From Bacteroidales bacterium (GTDB lineage: Bacteria > Bacteroidota > Bacteroidia > Bacteroidales > UBA932), in contig JAFYYW010000018.1 of assembly GCA_017548985.1 (NCBI GenBank), positions 62,001 to 126,000 on the forward strand: a stretch of DNA of 64,000 bases. Direction: 5' to 3'. The stretch's first letter is position 1. Every line of letters starts with the position of its first letter. Below the pieces are notes generated by a model. It saw only the letters and a program-made list of their open reading frames with translations, was not told where the DNA came from and did no database searches. The translations under genes were made by a program, and so were the position numbers. Positions 29,601 to 36,403 of this stretch are shown piece after piece.

Positions 29601-32600
29601 GAAGGGTATGGTGACTGGGAACCTCGTTTTCAGCGGGAACCATATAGACAAGGACAATGCCCGTAATTTCGCGAGCGATGCCGCTGATGCGGCGATAAGG
29701 AGCGGCGCGGAACAGGTGATCCTCTTCGGTGACTTCGATTACTCCAGGGGGCCGCTATCCGATTTCAGGCAGGCTCTCACGGATCTGAGCGGCGGTAACG
29801 TCAGGCTGACGGATGTCGTCAAGGTGGACGGCAACCATACCAGAAGCCTGGCGGAGGGAACGCTGATGGATAGTGGAGAAAACAAGAAAGCACTTGCTTC
29901 CGCTGTACCGGGAGACGAATCTCCTTTCAAAGCTACGGACGTTACAAGTGCTTCTGGTGCAAATATATTAAAAAATCTTGAATCTTTTGCAAAAGATGTA
30001 GAAAATATTGGTTTCCGTGCGAAAGGGTCATTCCTCAACGACCTTGGAGAGAAACTCGGAGCAAAACATGAAGGATCAAAGAGTCTTTATGCTACATTCA
30101 AAGCGAAGAATGGGACGGTGTTTACTTTGCGATTAGCCGACCACAATGCGACGGTAAGTAATTTTGACCACAGTGGCAAAGACTATGGCATCAGCATAAT
30201 TATTTCCCGTAAGGCCAACAAGGGAATCACGGACGATGGAGATGCGCATATAGAAGAATTCTTCTATTCAGATAAAGCCTTGCGTAAGGCTGATAACGAA
30301 CCATATGCCAAGATTGTAAGGTCTGTTATACAGTCACTATATAGCGGAGAATATAAGGATAAGACGGGACTTGCTATCCAGCAAAGTGCTAATGAAGAAA
30401 GAGTTCTCAAAGACTCCGTCAACGAGTATGGTGAATCCGAAGTCCGCTTCCGCAAGGTAACCGACCCCGCCACTCTTGAGAGGCTGGAGTCAGAGCCGAC
30501 AATCAAGGTCTACCGTGCAATGCAGGAGATAGATGGACAACTCTATCCTCCGATGGCGGCGAAGGTGGAAGGCAAGATGCAGGAGCCGATTGAACTCGGT
30601 GTCTGGGAGGAAGCCGAAGAGAGACCCGACCTCGCAGATGTAAAGGGTTACTTCACCTTGAACAAGGGTAACGGCAAGTCACTCAAGGCAAGGTACAACC
30701 CGTACATCCATACTTCTCGCTCCCCTCTCAATGACCAGTTCACATCTGCCTATGATAGACCGAACCTGGTTACCGTTGAGGTGGAAGTCCCCGAAAGTGA
30801 ACTGACGAGCGGATACAAGGCGGAAAAAGCCAAGGACTCCGTAGGAGAGATGGTTTGGCATTCCGGCCCCGTCAGTAGCAAACTGCCGGAGAATAAGTCC
30901 CGCAAGGTCATTCTCACGAGATGGGACAAGCCTGTCCGTATCGTCCCCGATAGCGAGGTGGCCGAGAGGATAGCGGAACTGCTGGAGGGAGAGAATATCG
31001 CCGTACCTTATAACACCGTCACCCCCTCATTGCGTGAGGAACTTGAGAAGAGGGGAGTTGAGATTAGCGACATCCCTTCCGGCAAGGTTAAACCAAAAAA
31101 GGGTTCTCCATTGGAGTTGGATAACAAAACCCTTGAGGAACGCAAGGCGGAGGAGAGGAGATTCGCTGATGAAGTAAAGGAGATACTTGAGACCCGTGGA
31201 TTCAAATGGGTTTCCGTCAGTCCTTCTGTCACATCTTCTGGTGTCTCGACATACATCAATGTCTATAGGAATAGCAACCAAGACAATCTGGTGAAAATAA
31301 GGATCTCCGACCACTCTGTCACAAGCAACAATAGGGTGCTGAATGAGTATCATGTCAGGAGAGACCAGACCCCGCGGGATGTTGTCAACGACATCTTCGG
31401 TGACCAGGACGGTGTTCTTTTCCGCAAGAGCCAGGAGGCTGTCAGACAGTCCCAGGAGGGAGGAATAGCCGAGGTGATAGGGGATGACAACGCCACCGAG
31501 CTGTACCTCAATGTCTATCGCGCCGTGCCGAAGGAGATCCGTGACAGGATAATCTCCAGGGCGGGGGATAGCTACATCTTCTCCGACGCCACGAGGGATA
31601 TCATCTCCGAGGCCGTTGAGAAGGGGGACGAGACCGGAATAGCGGGACTCGCCTCCAATATGCTCCGTGACTATCTGGGAGACCTGGACGAGAGGACGGC
31701 GAGGTACATCCTCTGGAGGGGGACTCGCAAGGCCTCTGACGAGGACATCATTGACATGGCGAGGGACATCACCATGCGGAGGAGACTCCAGGTCGGTGAG
31801 TTCGCCGGGCAGCCGATGTTCCGTCTCTCCGAGAATCTTGAGGAGAACCAGATGAGGGCCGACTCGATGGCCGATGACGCCAAGGAGACACTCGACGAGA
31901 AGAAGGCCGTGGCCAAAGAGGATGACGCCCTCACCGCTCTCAAGGCGATGTCGCTCCAGAAGGAGTATGACAGGAAGACGGTCAACACCATCTCCGTGCT
32001 GGCGAAGAACATCATCAAAGACCAGAATATAGAGACCCTCAACCGCAGGGAGATAGCGAGGCTCCTGGGTATCGTGACCACATCCGTGGGCAAGGCCCCG
32101 AAGACCGTGAAGAGGAACGCCGACACCCTCATCGGGCTGATAGTCGATCATTTGCTGAGATCGGAGGAGACCAAGCTCGGAATGCTCACCAGTATCAATT
32201 CCACGAAGACCAACCAGACAGGAGTGAATGTGGCGGCTAAACTTGACCCCCGTGGACAGAACATCCTCAAGGCTTACAAGGCAGGGCTTGACATGGACAC
32301 CGAGAACCCCAATGATGAGTTTGACGAGACCACTATCAAGGGCAGGCTCGCCGAGTTGTCAGAGAAGATGGAGGATACGGACGAGGCTGTACGTGCCGAG
32401 GCCGAGGACGAGTATGCCGGATTGATGCTTGCGCTGGAATACAAGGAGCAGATCAAGGCCAAGGTGGATGAGGAGAGGTCTCTTAAAACCAAATTGGCGG
32501 AGGCTGTCAATGAGTTCAAGGACGGGAAGAGGCCAAGGGAATCCTACAATCAGTTCGTTGCAGAGACGGAGAAGTCTATCAGGGAGAACCGGATAGGCAG

Positions 32601-35118
32601 GATAGAGGCGTATCGTGAGCTTTACGCCAAGGTGCAGCGGATGATTTCCGGAAGTGCGGAGGCCCTGAAAGAGTTCCGAGAGCGGGAGAAGAATAGGATA
32701 GATGAGATTCACCATCTGGCCAATAGCGATATGCAGGGGATAAGCGCAAGTCCGGAGGAGGAGTCAAGTACCCTTGCGTCAAGACTCGCCAATTCCTCGA
32801 TTGTGCGTTTCTTCGCCCGTCCGCTCGCCACCTTCGACCAGATGCTGCGTCTATTCGGCCAGAAGAATATCACTGGTGAGGGCAATCTTTTCAATAAGTT
32901 CCATCGGGCATGGATAGAGGCGACAGAAAGAGCCTATCTTGGGGAGAAGGAAGCCAAAGCCGAGCTTGATGCCAAGGTCAGCGAGGTTTTCGACAGGAAG
33001 ATGAGATGGAGCGACCTCTATACGGAGGAAAGGAAGATGCCTAACGTAAAGGCCAAGTGGTGGGATTCCGGTAGGAAAGAGATGGTTGAGCATGAGCTTA
33101 CCCAGGGTCAACTCCTCTACATCTATATGGTCAACAAGATGACCGATGGCAGGATGAAGCTCCGTCGCATGGGAATCACCCAGGAGACCGTGGATGCGAT
33201 TGCAAGGCAGATGGACGAGAGATTCATCGAGCTTGCAGACTGGCTCCAGGGAGAGTATCTCGTTAATTTGAGGAATAAGTATGACGCTGTTCATGTGAGG
33301 CTCTTCGGAGCGCATATGGCTGCGATTGAGGACTATTTCCCTCTCAAGATAAACAAGAGGAGTCTGAATAAGGCCGAGGATATAGGTAGGCCGGATTTTG
33401 ACGACGCCCTACCCGCCACCACCACTGGAAGCATCATAGCCCGTAGGCGTAACACCCAAGACCTTGACCTCTTGAACGCCGATGCTTTCTCGGTGGTCAT
33501 AGAGCATGTCGAGCAGACGGAGAAGTGGGCGGCCTTCGCAGAGTTCAACAAAGACCTCAATGCCTTACTCTCATACAAGAGATTCCGCAATCAGGTGCAG
33601 AACATGACCTCCGTTTATGGTTCTGGAAGAGAGTTGTGGGAAAACTTCAAGGCCGTTTGCCAGATTGCGGGAGGTGCATACAGGCCGGCTGGGAAGAAGT
33701 CGAAGATTGACACTGACGTGCTGAATATAGCCAAGGGAGTCACGGCTGCGAAGATATCTCTCCGGGTCTACACCGCTATCAAGCAGTTCCTCTCCATGCC
33801 GGCTTTCATCTCTGATGCCAACATCAAGTATTTGGCAACCAATCTGGCCACACCTTGGAAGGCATGGAACTGGGCGATGGAGAACCTTCCGATGTTTGAG
33901 AAGAGGTGGAAGTCGAGGATGGCCGGAGACACGAGGCTGATGAAGACCGACTCCGATTGGAAGGTCTTCCAAAGCAAGACCTATGATTTTATGTCAAGGA
34001 TAGGTATGTCTCCCAATGCCTTCGTGGATGCATGGACGGTGGCCGTGGGATCGCATTCCATCTACCAGACGAGGTACGACAGGTATATCAAGGACGGATA
34101 CACCGAGGAGCAGGCCGACAAGAAGGCCAAGCAGGATGCTACCACCCTCTACAATGAGACCCAGCAGTCCAATGAGGCCGCATTCGTATCCCAGGTGCAG
34201 TTGGACAGGACGATCGGGTCTACCGCCTTGACGGTCTTCCGCAACTCATCAATGGGATACCAGAGGCAGTTACACGACGCCATACGTAATCTCGGCAAGT
34301 ATCTCAAGCCTGGCTACAAGGCCGTATCCATAGACTTCATGACAAGGCAGATGATGAGGGACGGGTTGACCGAGGAACAGGCGAGACACGCCGCCGAGAG
34401 GAACTACAACAGGGAGTTGGGGCGCAGCCTCTCAAGGATCGGCACATTCGGCTTCCTCGTCCAGTTCGCCTGGAATCTCGGAGGGAGTATCGCATACCTT
34501 CTCTTCGGTGACGATGATGACAAGAAGGAGGAGATGTTGAGCGAGGCGTTCGTGCATGGTCTTATCGGAGGTTCGATGGAAGGTCTTGCCGGAGGTAATA
34601 TCTTGAGCGAGGCCATCAATATGGCGGTCAAGGGAAAGAATCTCAATGGTTATGACCCTTCGCTCCTTCCTATCTTCAGCGACATCAAGAACACGTTCTC
34701 GAAGATGGGCAGCAATCCGGTTGCCGGATGGTATGACCTCATCTGCCTGGGGGTCCAGGCCGGATTGGGATTCAATCCGCAGACAATCTCCGATGCAGTC
34801 GTGGCGGTTGTCGATGCCTGTGGCGGAGACCTTGACACCTCCAAGGAGGCTATGCTGCTTATCATGAGGGTGCTTCAGGTTCCGCAGTCGCAGGTAGACC
34901 AGATTTACATCGATGAACTGGGAACGAATGCGGCTGGGGCAAGGAAGATGTCTCCCACAGAGATGGCCGAGAGATATGCAAGATACAAGATAAACAAGGA
35001 GGCCGGTCCCCTTGGCTGGGCTTACTCCGACGAGGCTGAAGAGAAGCGGGAGAAAGCCTATATCAAGTCCTTCAAGAAGAAGGTTAAGGAACGCAATGAC
35101 TTACATAAGCGCAAATAA
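20686..35118 (+). CDS. Giant polyvalent phage protein (4,810 aa): multi-toxin/enzyme chain with C-terminal ejection-type domain
   Basis: The longest gene of the window. Modules read from the sequence: residues 1-215 coiled coil and Ala/Glu/Pro linker; about 230-380 a zincin-like segment with HEAVSHKGLKELLG (His266, HEx3H spacing, non-canonical); about 440-550 a PBECR-type nuclease-like domain (TPIGQVKLGENQ to SSHIAERN); about 640-1160 an unnamed domain with CGLCYVE (Cys756, Cys759); about 1200-1430 an unnamed PWCLLQGDG/WWDRKDESHYG domain; about 1434-1682 MORN/YwqK-like repeats; about 1695-1805 a GNAT-like domain (KGNGTRFM, FYKRFGF); about 1820-2125 an ART-PolyVal-type ADP-ribosyltransferase (His1856 in YHGTTHDF, GKGFYFTNN); about 2300-2730 a DEIQSKRHQ/AWTTGDQQADRY domain; about 2745-3070 a RadC-like JAB domain with a complete JAMM motif (His2853, His2855, Ser2863, Asp2866); about 3095-3235 and 3480-3575 two related copies of a small domain; about 3260-3470 a VYRAMQ domain; about 3715-4810 a helical LPD38-like C-terminus with one membrane-helix-like segment. 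Short (V/I/M)(R/M)FR(K/L) motifs separate modules. Polyvalent proteins of this kind are injected with phage or plasmid DNA to disarm the host (established for the class; inferred here). Confidence 0.85.
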   Translation: MALQGNLAEVMAKLETPQKEAVAEEGEMAATQEQDGTLRDFRGNPIPLKEDGTVNQQALWNNDPEAWAKWNDTQRQDGGANSRGYIAKAVKKLQGDAKAIQKQIAKELDFDKIEQLEGQLAGVNDRITQLNTIEANYAAAEAAQKAEAKAAEETAKAVEAPVEETPAPVAPVAEETPTQEEVQATPEQVEAARIQALKDRIKTWEERTGVKINALESREQVTNKQAAQAIDEGKPVTGWFEPNTGSVVIYLPNIIDEAEIDRTYMHEAVSHKGLKELLGDEGWNTLMDSVWNTLMTEKDKADYLAYNSHLKGSEEYLRRAAADEYVAHFAETVNAENAGAWQKFVEMVKEILLKLGMDVKITNEDLSNLLQASLANYERIQAERRAIDIAIGNSSPALSQEVALGLLANMEAMAEQDPNIVFSEEAWERQFPNNRVNTPIGQVKLGENQKTKLNKKKREGQFGLIKPTLENPDIILYKEDALPPAGAERVGKLLFIKTFIGEGGEKRINFESVTIRRDNLEISISSHIAERNVILKELQENNVVYTRKALLSNSSEGYLTEQNDSVPDLVPTQESNASSESKDSEISGETRTSEENNLTNAQKGAIDFVNGDGSVFRIARLDNNGIAANNDEVRFSVRYVPTSKEIESIAKDIAAQVRISKAEAKRWIKSETSLAAIITGDSAILDYEGDDRYKAIKQDSDYPQGTVDFNNICRKRLAFTNMYQRVQKAFPNTIITGEDLAAIRNIMKEHGLTVACGLCYVEDRRQLLGEIAKDFIDNVNSDFEIYVSRGGETKRKNAEKFRSLIGEDKKADLSIYDLITLDGSTRLQREHPGLYQAFQAFNNARGQQSGNLFQGYAEYKREILKWNKKKVKSVNDQGGLRIFSYSDFEAHHLIDLVQIIQDCARKGVKIQGYTKVPAFARAIAETGIKLNRSLIPLGDTGMVDGKLAYDPVEGIDVNDPDFLPSNDNVGNILIGINDEQIRLAMADPFVHYIIPYHSNQKDILRSLKQTGKWTNYKLSQNDRDASGKTVKNINIYTEVLDAAEKEGNPIKTDREFTEKFLAVCKEKGYTPRFAQFLDKNEAGEYVYTPGYYKFLLDFKLFDENGNLLPQEPVKAIFDDEFNAKILNDYVADEKAKYGENLDDVYNEIVDKLGLEKREPDVRFRKVNANQKQPVSEALEPVVTEEDAMFRLSKNNRQTVESWIGKREDLSDEQKGEVVDYIDKLDDAKTQLATAKWFANGTIRIPEDMKKVQQAISVAGKAKVDPLRYNSPMELLDAHADFKPSEERINPDEVSTLHRAAEYPEGIVVYDVDGTEESRKNMREIINTHYGKDASPWCLLQGDGKGNLTPDSKRYWKHYSAYPKQVAFKDGKLLAFSANDKKTRLWWDRKDESHYGIPVTQKIEGDELGRSASFIIEDGQLVKEPGSHLFKGNRQNGLYEEWSSDGNTIIERTSYKDGQEEGLTEAWYPNNGQMQRRTTMKNGNYVGRYEAWFDNGQKQVDMTLTEEGFNDGERKAWWKNGNPRSEGRYKSGKRVGEHKQWDEEGNLESVQIYSEDGDYLGFEEHGEWGIERRVTFTEDGGQEETRYARSGRVMSVERTNGKGRFNGLQEMNFIDGTPHVRANYSDGVLDGVREVYFPNGNIQARGEYKDGIREGIHEIYNRDGDLILRNEYHNDEIVRALPLDESGVMFRKAFDSANEELEGERVSVDNPDLMREYGLSNVTMTKKGDLVTLNKVVVAEKKKGNGTRFMTDLTSEADNNGWTLALTPDDSFGATSVGRLKKFYKRFGFKENKGRNADLTVNESMIRQPEAPRFRLSNREEMDREYMAAVEAGDMGTAQRMVDEAAEAAGYTIRGYHGTTHDFTIFDRSKGNAEGNWGKGFYFTNNEDDAEANYSGEGPDLANRIEHLAEQMEWMDGYEDMDYDQRVEEARKQLSGGNPHVITAAIRMENPVVFDSHYGSDETFFDYNSGYNEETDEYEDEPSGKLVDFVEAWNDVLYDFDYQNVSPDQILEYADYDGLTASQLENKAREIIDSVGGIMTLDGEYASGEFLRQVFERMGFDGIVDNNVNIKFGTQRKYGRAMEGMDYGTTHVIAFNPGQIKQTDPVTYDDEGKVIPLSKRFDTSNEDIRFRKANQTQNGFISNAEAALDRVKMDKATPEQWIKMLEKEGGMKSGEDKWLGLSDWLKASDKKTLTKDEIADFIGENRIQIEEQAYSENVDLWQMAKDDIKERIGKGRDLNELQDEINEIIESDEYIGLAGHVIDDGLIIDVMSDRYGDDFRMGYDVFDGKIDYSIDPDAIDEYEFRDKPGTRAINGTRLTYTTAGLDNKAEIALTVPTIEPWNGSDQIHFGDAGEGRAVAWIRFGDAISVETEESGEERPKEEELTPEQRARLDSLEEQVRKAGQIAQEARNQSEWDVAEAAMREAQAERDAYKEELGMNNRPARRTPSGRGSKVLVIDEIQSKRHQEGRESGYSGSPEQKKVLAQFDAAKKEYDDYLRSLWGDEYRDGAVSKKYLDSHPLTLEQETKMTELGNKARQARERYLESSSSGGTIPAAPFEKNWHELAMKRMLRYAAENGYDKIAWTTGDQQADRYNLANVIHGIRVVEAPGGNYSIITESRDGTEQETFYDVPKEKLQDYVGKELAVRIVNGENRVDAGNGKTEQIFRGLDLKVGGEGMKGFYDDILPRFMNKYGKKWGVKVGTVELQHVYDELGHPLVMHSVDVTPEMRESVMEGQVMFRKGEAKTEGGETISYESMGGLPDGSRRTSLVERTYRKTGAFSFTGKDKIESAADVAYIFKELETSATENSFIVFVKDGKPTILHTGIGTISSTTIDSAPMVAGMKDFAPDEIYMVHNHPSGRVEASQADWKELERLQKIAGETLVKGVIIDTVSGEYGIFDSEFGGTLALTDERKHDESENVPLEVLTFDKMVFSPEYREEIRGRRMTSAGEVAAYLSAHRLGEGSKIGALLVDRKGMVTGNLVFSGNHIDKDNARNFASDAADAAIRSGAEQVILFGDFDYSRGPLSDFRQALTDLSGGNVRLTDVVKVDGNHTRSLAEGTLMDSGENKKALASAVPGDESPFKATDVTSASGANILKNLESFAKDVENIGFRAKGSFLNDLGEKLGAKHEGSKSLYATFKAKNGTVFTLRLADHNATVSNFDHSGKDYGISIIISRKANKGITDDGDAHIEEFFYSDKALRKADNEPYAKIVRSVIQSLYSGEYKDKTGLAIQQSANEERVLKDSVNEYGESEVRFRKVTDPATLERLESEPTIKVYRAMQEIDGQLYPPMAAKVEGKMQEPIELGVWEEAEERPDLADVKGYFTLNKGNGKSLKARYNPYIHTSRSPLNDQFTSAYDRPNLVTVEVEVPESELTSGYKAEKAKDSVGEMVWHSGPVSSKLPENKSRKVILTRWDKPVRIVPDSEVAERIAELLEGENIAVPYNTVTPSLREELEKRGVEISDIPSGKVKPKKGSPLELDNKTLEERKAEERRFADEVKEILETRGFKWVSVSPSVTSSGVSTYINVYRNSNQDNLVKIRISDHSVTSNNRVLNEYHVRRDQTPRDVVNDIFGDQDGVLFRKSQEAVRQSQEGGIAEVIGDDNATELYLNVYRAVPKEIRDRIISRAGDSYIFSDATRDIISEAVEKGDETGIAGLASNMLRDYLGDLDERTARYILWRGTRKASDEDIIDMARDITMRRRLQVGEFAGQPMFRLSENLEENQMRADSMADDAKETLDEKKAVAKEDDALTALKAMSLQKEYDRKTVNTISVLAKNIIKDQNIETLNRREIARLLGIVTTSVGKAPKTVKRNADTLIGLIVDHLLRSEETKLGMLTSINSTKTNQTGVNVAAKLDPRGQNILKAYKAGLDMDTENPNDEFDETTIKGRLAELSEKMEDTDEAVRAEAEDEYAGLMLALEYKEQIKAKVDEERSLKTKLAEAVNEFKDGKRPRESYNQFVAETEKSIRENRIGRIEAYRELYAKVQRMISGSAEALKEFREREKNRIDEIHHLANSDMQGISASPEEESSTLASRLANSSIVRFFARPLATFDQMLRLFGQKNITGEGNLFNKFHRAWIEATERAYLGEKEAKAELDAKVSEVFDRKMRWSDLYTEERKMPNVKAKWWDSGRKEMVEHELTQGQLLYIYMVNKMTDGRMKLRRMGITQETVDAIARQMDERFIELADWLQGEYLVNLRNKYDAVHVRLFGAHMAAIEDYFPLKINKRSLNKAEDIGRPDFDDALPATTTGSIIARRRNTQDLDLLNADAFSVVIEHVEQTEKWAAFAEFNKDLNALLSYKRFRNQVQNMTSVYGSGRELWENFKAVCQIAGGAYRPAGKKSKIDTDVLNIAKGVTAAKISLRVYTAIKQFLSMPAFISDANIKYLATNLATPWKAWNWAMENLPMFEKRWKSRMAGDTRLMKTDSDWKVFQSKTYDFMSRIGMSPNAFVDAWTVAVGSHSIYQTRYDRYIKDGYTEEQADKKAKQDATTLYNETQQSNEAAFVSQVQLDRTIGSTALTVFRNSSMGYQRQLHDAIRNLGKYLKPGYKAVSIDFMTRQMMRDGLTEEQARHAAERNYNRELGRSLSRIGTFGFLVQFAWNLGGSIAYLLFGDDDDKKEEMLSEAFVHGLIGGSMEGLAGGNILSEAINMAVKGKNLNGYDPSLLPIFSDIKNTFSKMGSNPVAGWYDLICLGVQAGLGFNPQTISDAVVAVVDACGGDLDTSKEAMLLIMRVLQVPQSQVDQIYIDELGTNAAGARKMSPTEMAERYARYKINKEAGPLGWAYSDEAEEKREKAYIKSFKKKVKERNDLHKRK

Positions 35119-35144
35119 AAACCGGCCCCTTCATCTGGGGCCGG
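35116..35144 (-). terminator. Intrinsic terminator of the antirepressor operon
   Basis: CCGGCCCC (35122-35129) pairs with GGGGCCGG (35137-35144), an 8-bp perfect stem. Read leftward it is followed by TTTTTA, so it terminates the minus-strand genes at 35176-36203. Read rightward it follows the giant gene directly but lacks a T tract. Confidence 0.8.
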
Positions 35145-35160
35145 CACTTGGCTCTTGGCG

Positions 35161-35177
35161 TGTAAATTGGTGGTGCT
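35161..35177. repeat. 17-bp direct repeat, copy 1
   Basis: TGTAAATTGGTGGTGCT occurs here and again at 62130-62146 on the same strand. In both places it overlaps or immediately follows the 3' end of a leftward gene and precedes a terminator-like hairpin. Its role is unknown. Confidence 0.6.
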
Positions 35178-35409
35178 ATCTTTCAAGACATAAGCCGAGA
35201 AAGGCAATTCTGCCCATATAGAGTTCAAGTAAGTCGTCGCATTTTGCCATAATGGGGTACATTTCGTCCTCCATGCTCTTGTCTGCGATCTCCTCTCCCC
35301 AGACACCCTCTATTGCGTCGTGCATTTCCGTGCATGCGTCCTGGAGATGGTCAAAGGCACGGATCAGCGATACTATCTCGCTCCGGTAGGTGAATTTCTC
35401 GCGTCCCAT
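35176..35409 (-). CDS. Small acidic phage protein, unknown function
   Basis: A 77-residue, mostly helical protein (MGREKFTYRSEIVSLIRAF...DDLLELYMGRIAFLGL). It starts 2 bp after the stop of the antirepressor gene and ends before a strong terminator, so the two form a leftward operon. I recognise no family. Position suggests an accessory partner of the antirepressor. Confidence 0.65.
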   Translation of the reverse strand: MGREKFTYRSEIVSLIRAFDHLQDACTEMHDAIEGVWGEEIADKSMEDEMYPIMAKCDDLLELYMGRIAFLGLCLER

Positions 35410-35411
35410 GG

Positions 35412-36203
35412 CTAACTGGCGTTAAAGTGGTTGTGGAGGAAGAGACGGCCTTTCTCTGTGATGACCGTGAGCGACGACGTGTCCGGCCTCCCGTCGGTGT
35501 GATAGAAGCGGTGCGTCCGGGTGGCGAAATAACCCTGCACCGAATACTTTGCCATAGGGAGATAACGGGAACCTTGACGGAAGATGATTCTGTCGGACAT
35601 CAGCCTACGGATCAGTTTCGGCGCTGAACTGAAATTCAATTCCTTGGCGATTTCAGTTAAAGTGTAGGTTGAGGTGGATTGCAGAACCTCATCCGTGTAC
35701 TGGGCCTTGGGGGCGAGCATCTTGTTCTCCACCTGGAGTTTCTGGTTCTCACCCTCCAGCATCTGGATGCGCTGCCTCTTGTCCTCTATGGTGCGTTGGG
35801 CTATCATGAGCGCCCTCGCCATGATGTCTTCGTCGGAGTCGTTCTCGTCGGCCTTGATGTAGCCTCCTGTCTTGCGGATCTGCGGCAGGACTTCGGATGT
35901 TATCCACTTGCGGAACTGCCTCGCCTCCGGCTTCCTGCTGTCGAGAATGACATCATAAAGACCATCCTCGTTGACGAAGTTGGTGTATTGCTCTCTTCCA
36001 AGAGCGTCAGGGATGGGGTACTTTGAAAGTACCTCATCCGATAATCTTTGTACGACCTTATTCGATGCGAGGTCAAGTACCTTACAAAGGTCAATTAAGC
36101 AGAATTTGGGATCGCTTGAAGATCCGGTGGTACGGATTGTGCCGAAATCAGGATTGGTGAACAACTGGATTCCAGTTTGTTCGAGTGATTGTGTGGTAGA
36201 CAT
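35412..36203 (-). CDS. Phage antirepressor (BRO-N + KilAC/ANT)
   Basis: A 263-residue antirepressor. Residues of about 10-115 form a BRO-N domain (FCLIDLCKVLDLASNKVVQRL, then GLYDVILDSRKPEARQFRKWI). Residues of about 125-165 are a coiled coil. Residues of about 165-263 form a KilAC/ANT-type C-terminus (YTLTEIAKELNFSSAPKLIRRL). Such proteins bind and inactivate CI-like repressors and trigger induction; the likely target is the product of 19722-20363. It has a consensus promoter and a long structured leader with a possible start-codon-sequestering hairpin. Confidence 0.88.
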   Translation of the reverse strand: MSTTQSLEQTGIQLFTNPDFGTIRTTGSSSDPKFCLIDLCKVLDLASNKVVQRLSDEVLSKYPIPDALGREQYTNFVNEDGLYDVILDSRKPEARQFRKWITSEVLPQIRKTGGYIKADENDSDEDIMARALMIAQRTIEDKRQRIQMLEGENQKLQVENKMLAPKAQYTDEVLQSTSTYTLTEIAKELNFSSAPKLIRRLMSDRIIFRQGSRYLPMAKYSVQGYFATRTHRFYHTDGRPDTSSLTVITEKGRLFLHNHFNAS

Positions 36204-36360
36204 AACACAATAAATAAAATAAACTCAGGTTCTGTCTACCACACAGCCCTTGGGGCAATGCTGTTGTTCCTTACGGATACAACGAACCTGAGTAATTAAT
36301 ATCTCTGCCTATGTCTCTCAGGGAATTGCCCCGAACAAGACTCAGTGCTGTATGGTAGAC
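36204..36360 (-). ncRNA. Antirepressor leader RNA with mutually exclusive hairpins
   Basis: Read leftward, the leader begins with a = GTCTACCATACAG (36360-36348). It then contains GGGGCAAT (36332-36325), CTCAGGTTC (36292-36284), ATTGCCCC (36259-36252), b = CTGTGTGGTAGAC (36246-36234) and GAACCTGAG (36232-36224). The start region of the antirepressor gene repeats a: TGTCTACCACACA (36202-36190). Element b can pair with a (13 bp, one G-U) or, extended by one base, with the coding start (13 bp perfect). GGGGCAAT/ATTGCCCC supports the first state. CTCAGGTTC/GAACCTGAG crosses the a/b pairing. This resembles the logic of c4-type antisense control of phage ant genes; homology to the C4 family is not shown. 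Confidence 0.6.
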
Positions 36361-36364
36361 AATG

Positions 36365-36395
36365 CAAATATACGAATTATTTTTATATCCGCAAA
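36365..36395 (-). promoter_or_regulatory. Promoter of the antirepressor leader
   Basis: On the minus strand TTTG (36392-36395), a spacer of exactly 19 nt and TATATTTG (36365-36372) match the Bacteroidota consensus. Transcription would start near 36358-36360, that is at the first arm of the leader structure. A second, weaker TATATTTG lies further upstream near 36430. Confidence 0.8.
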
Positions 36396-36403
36396 ATGTC
36401 AAC

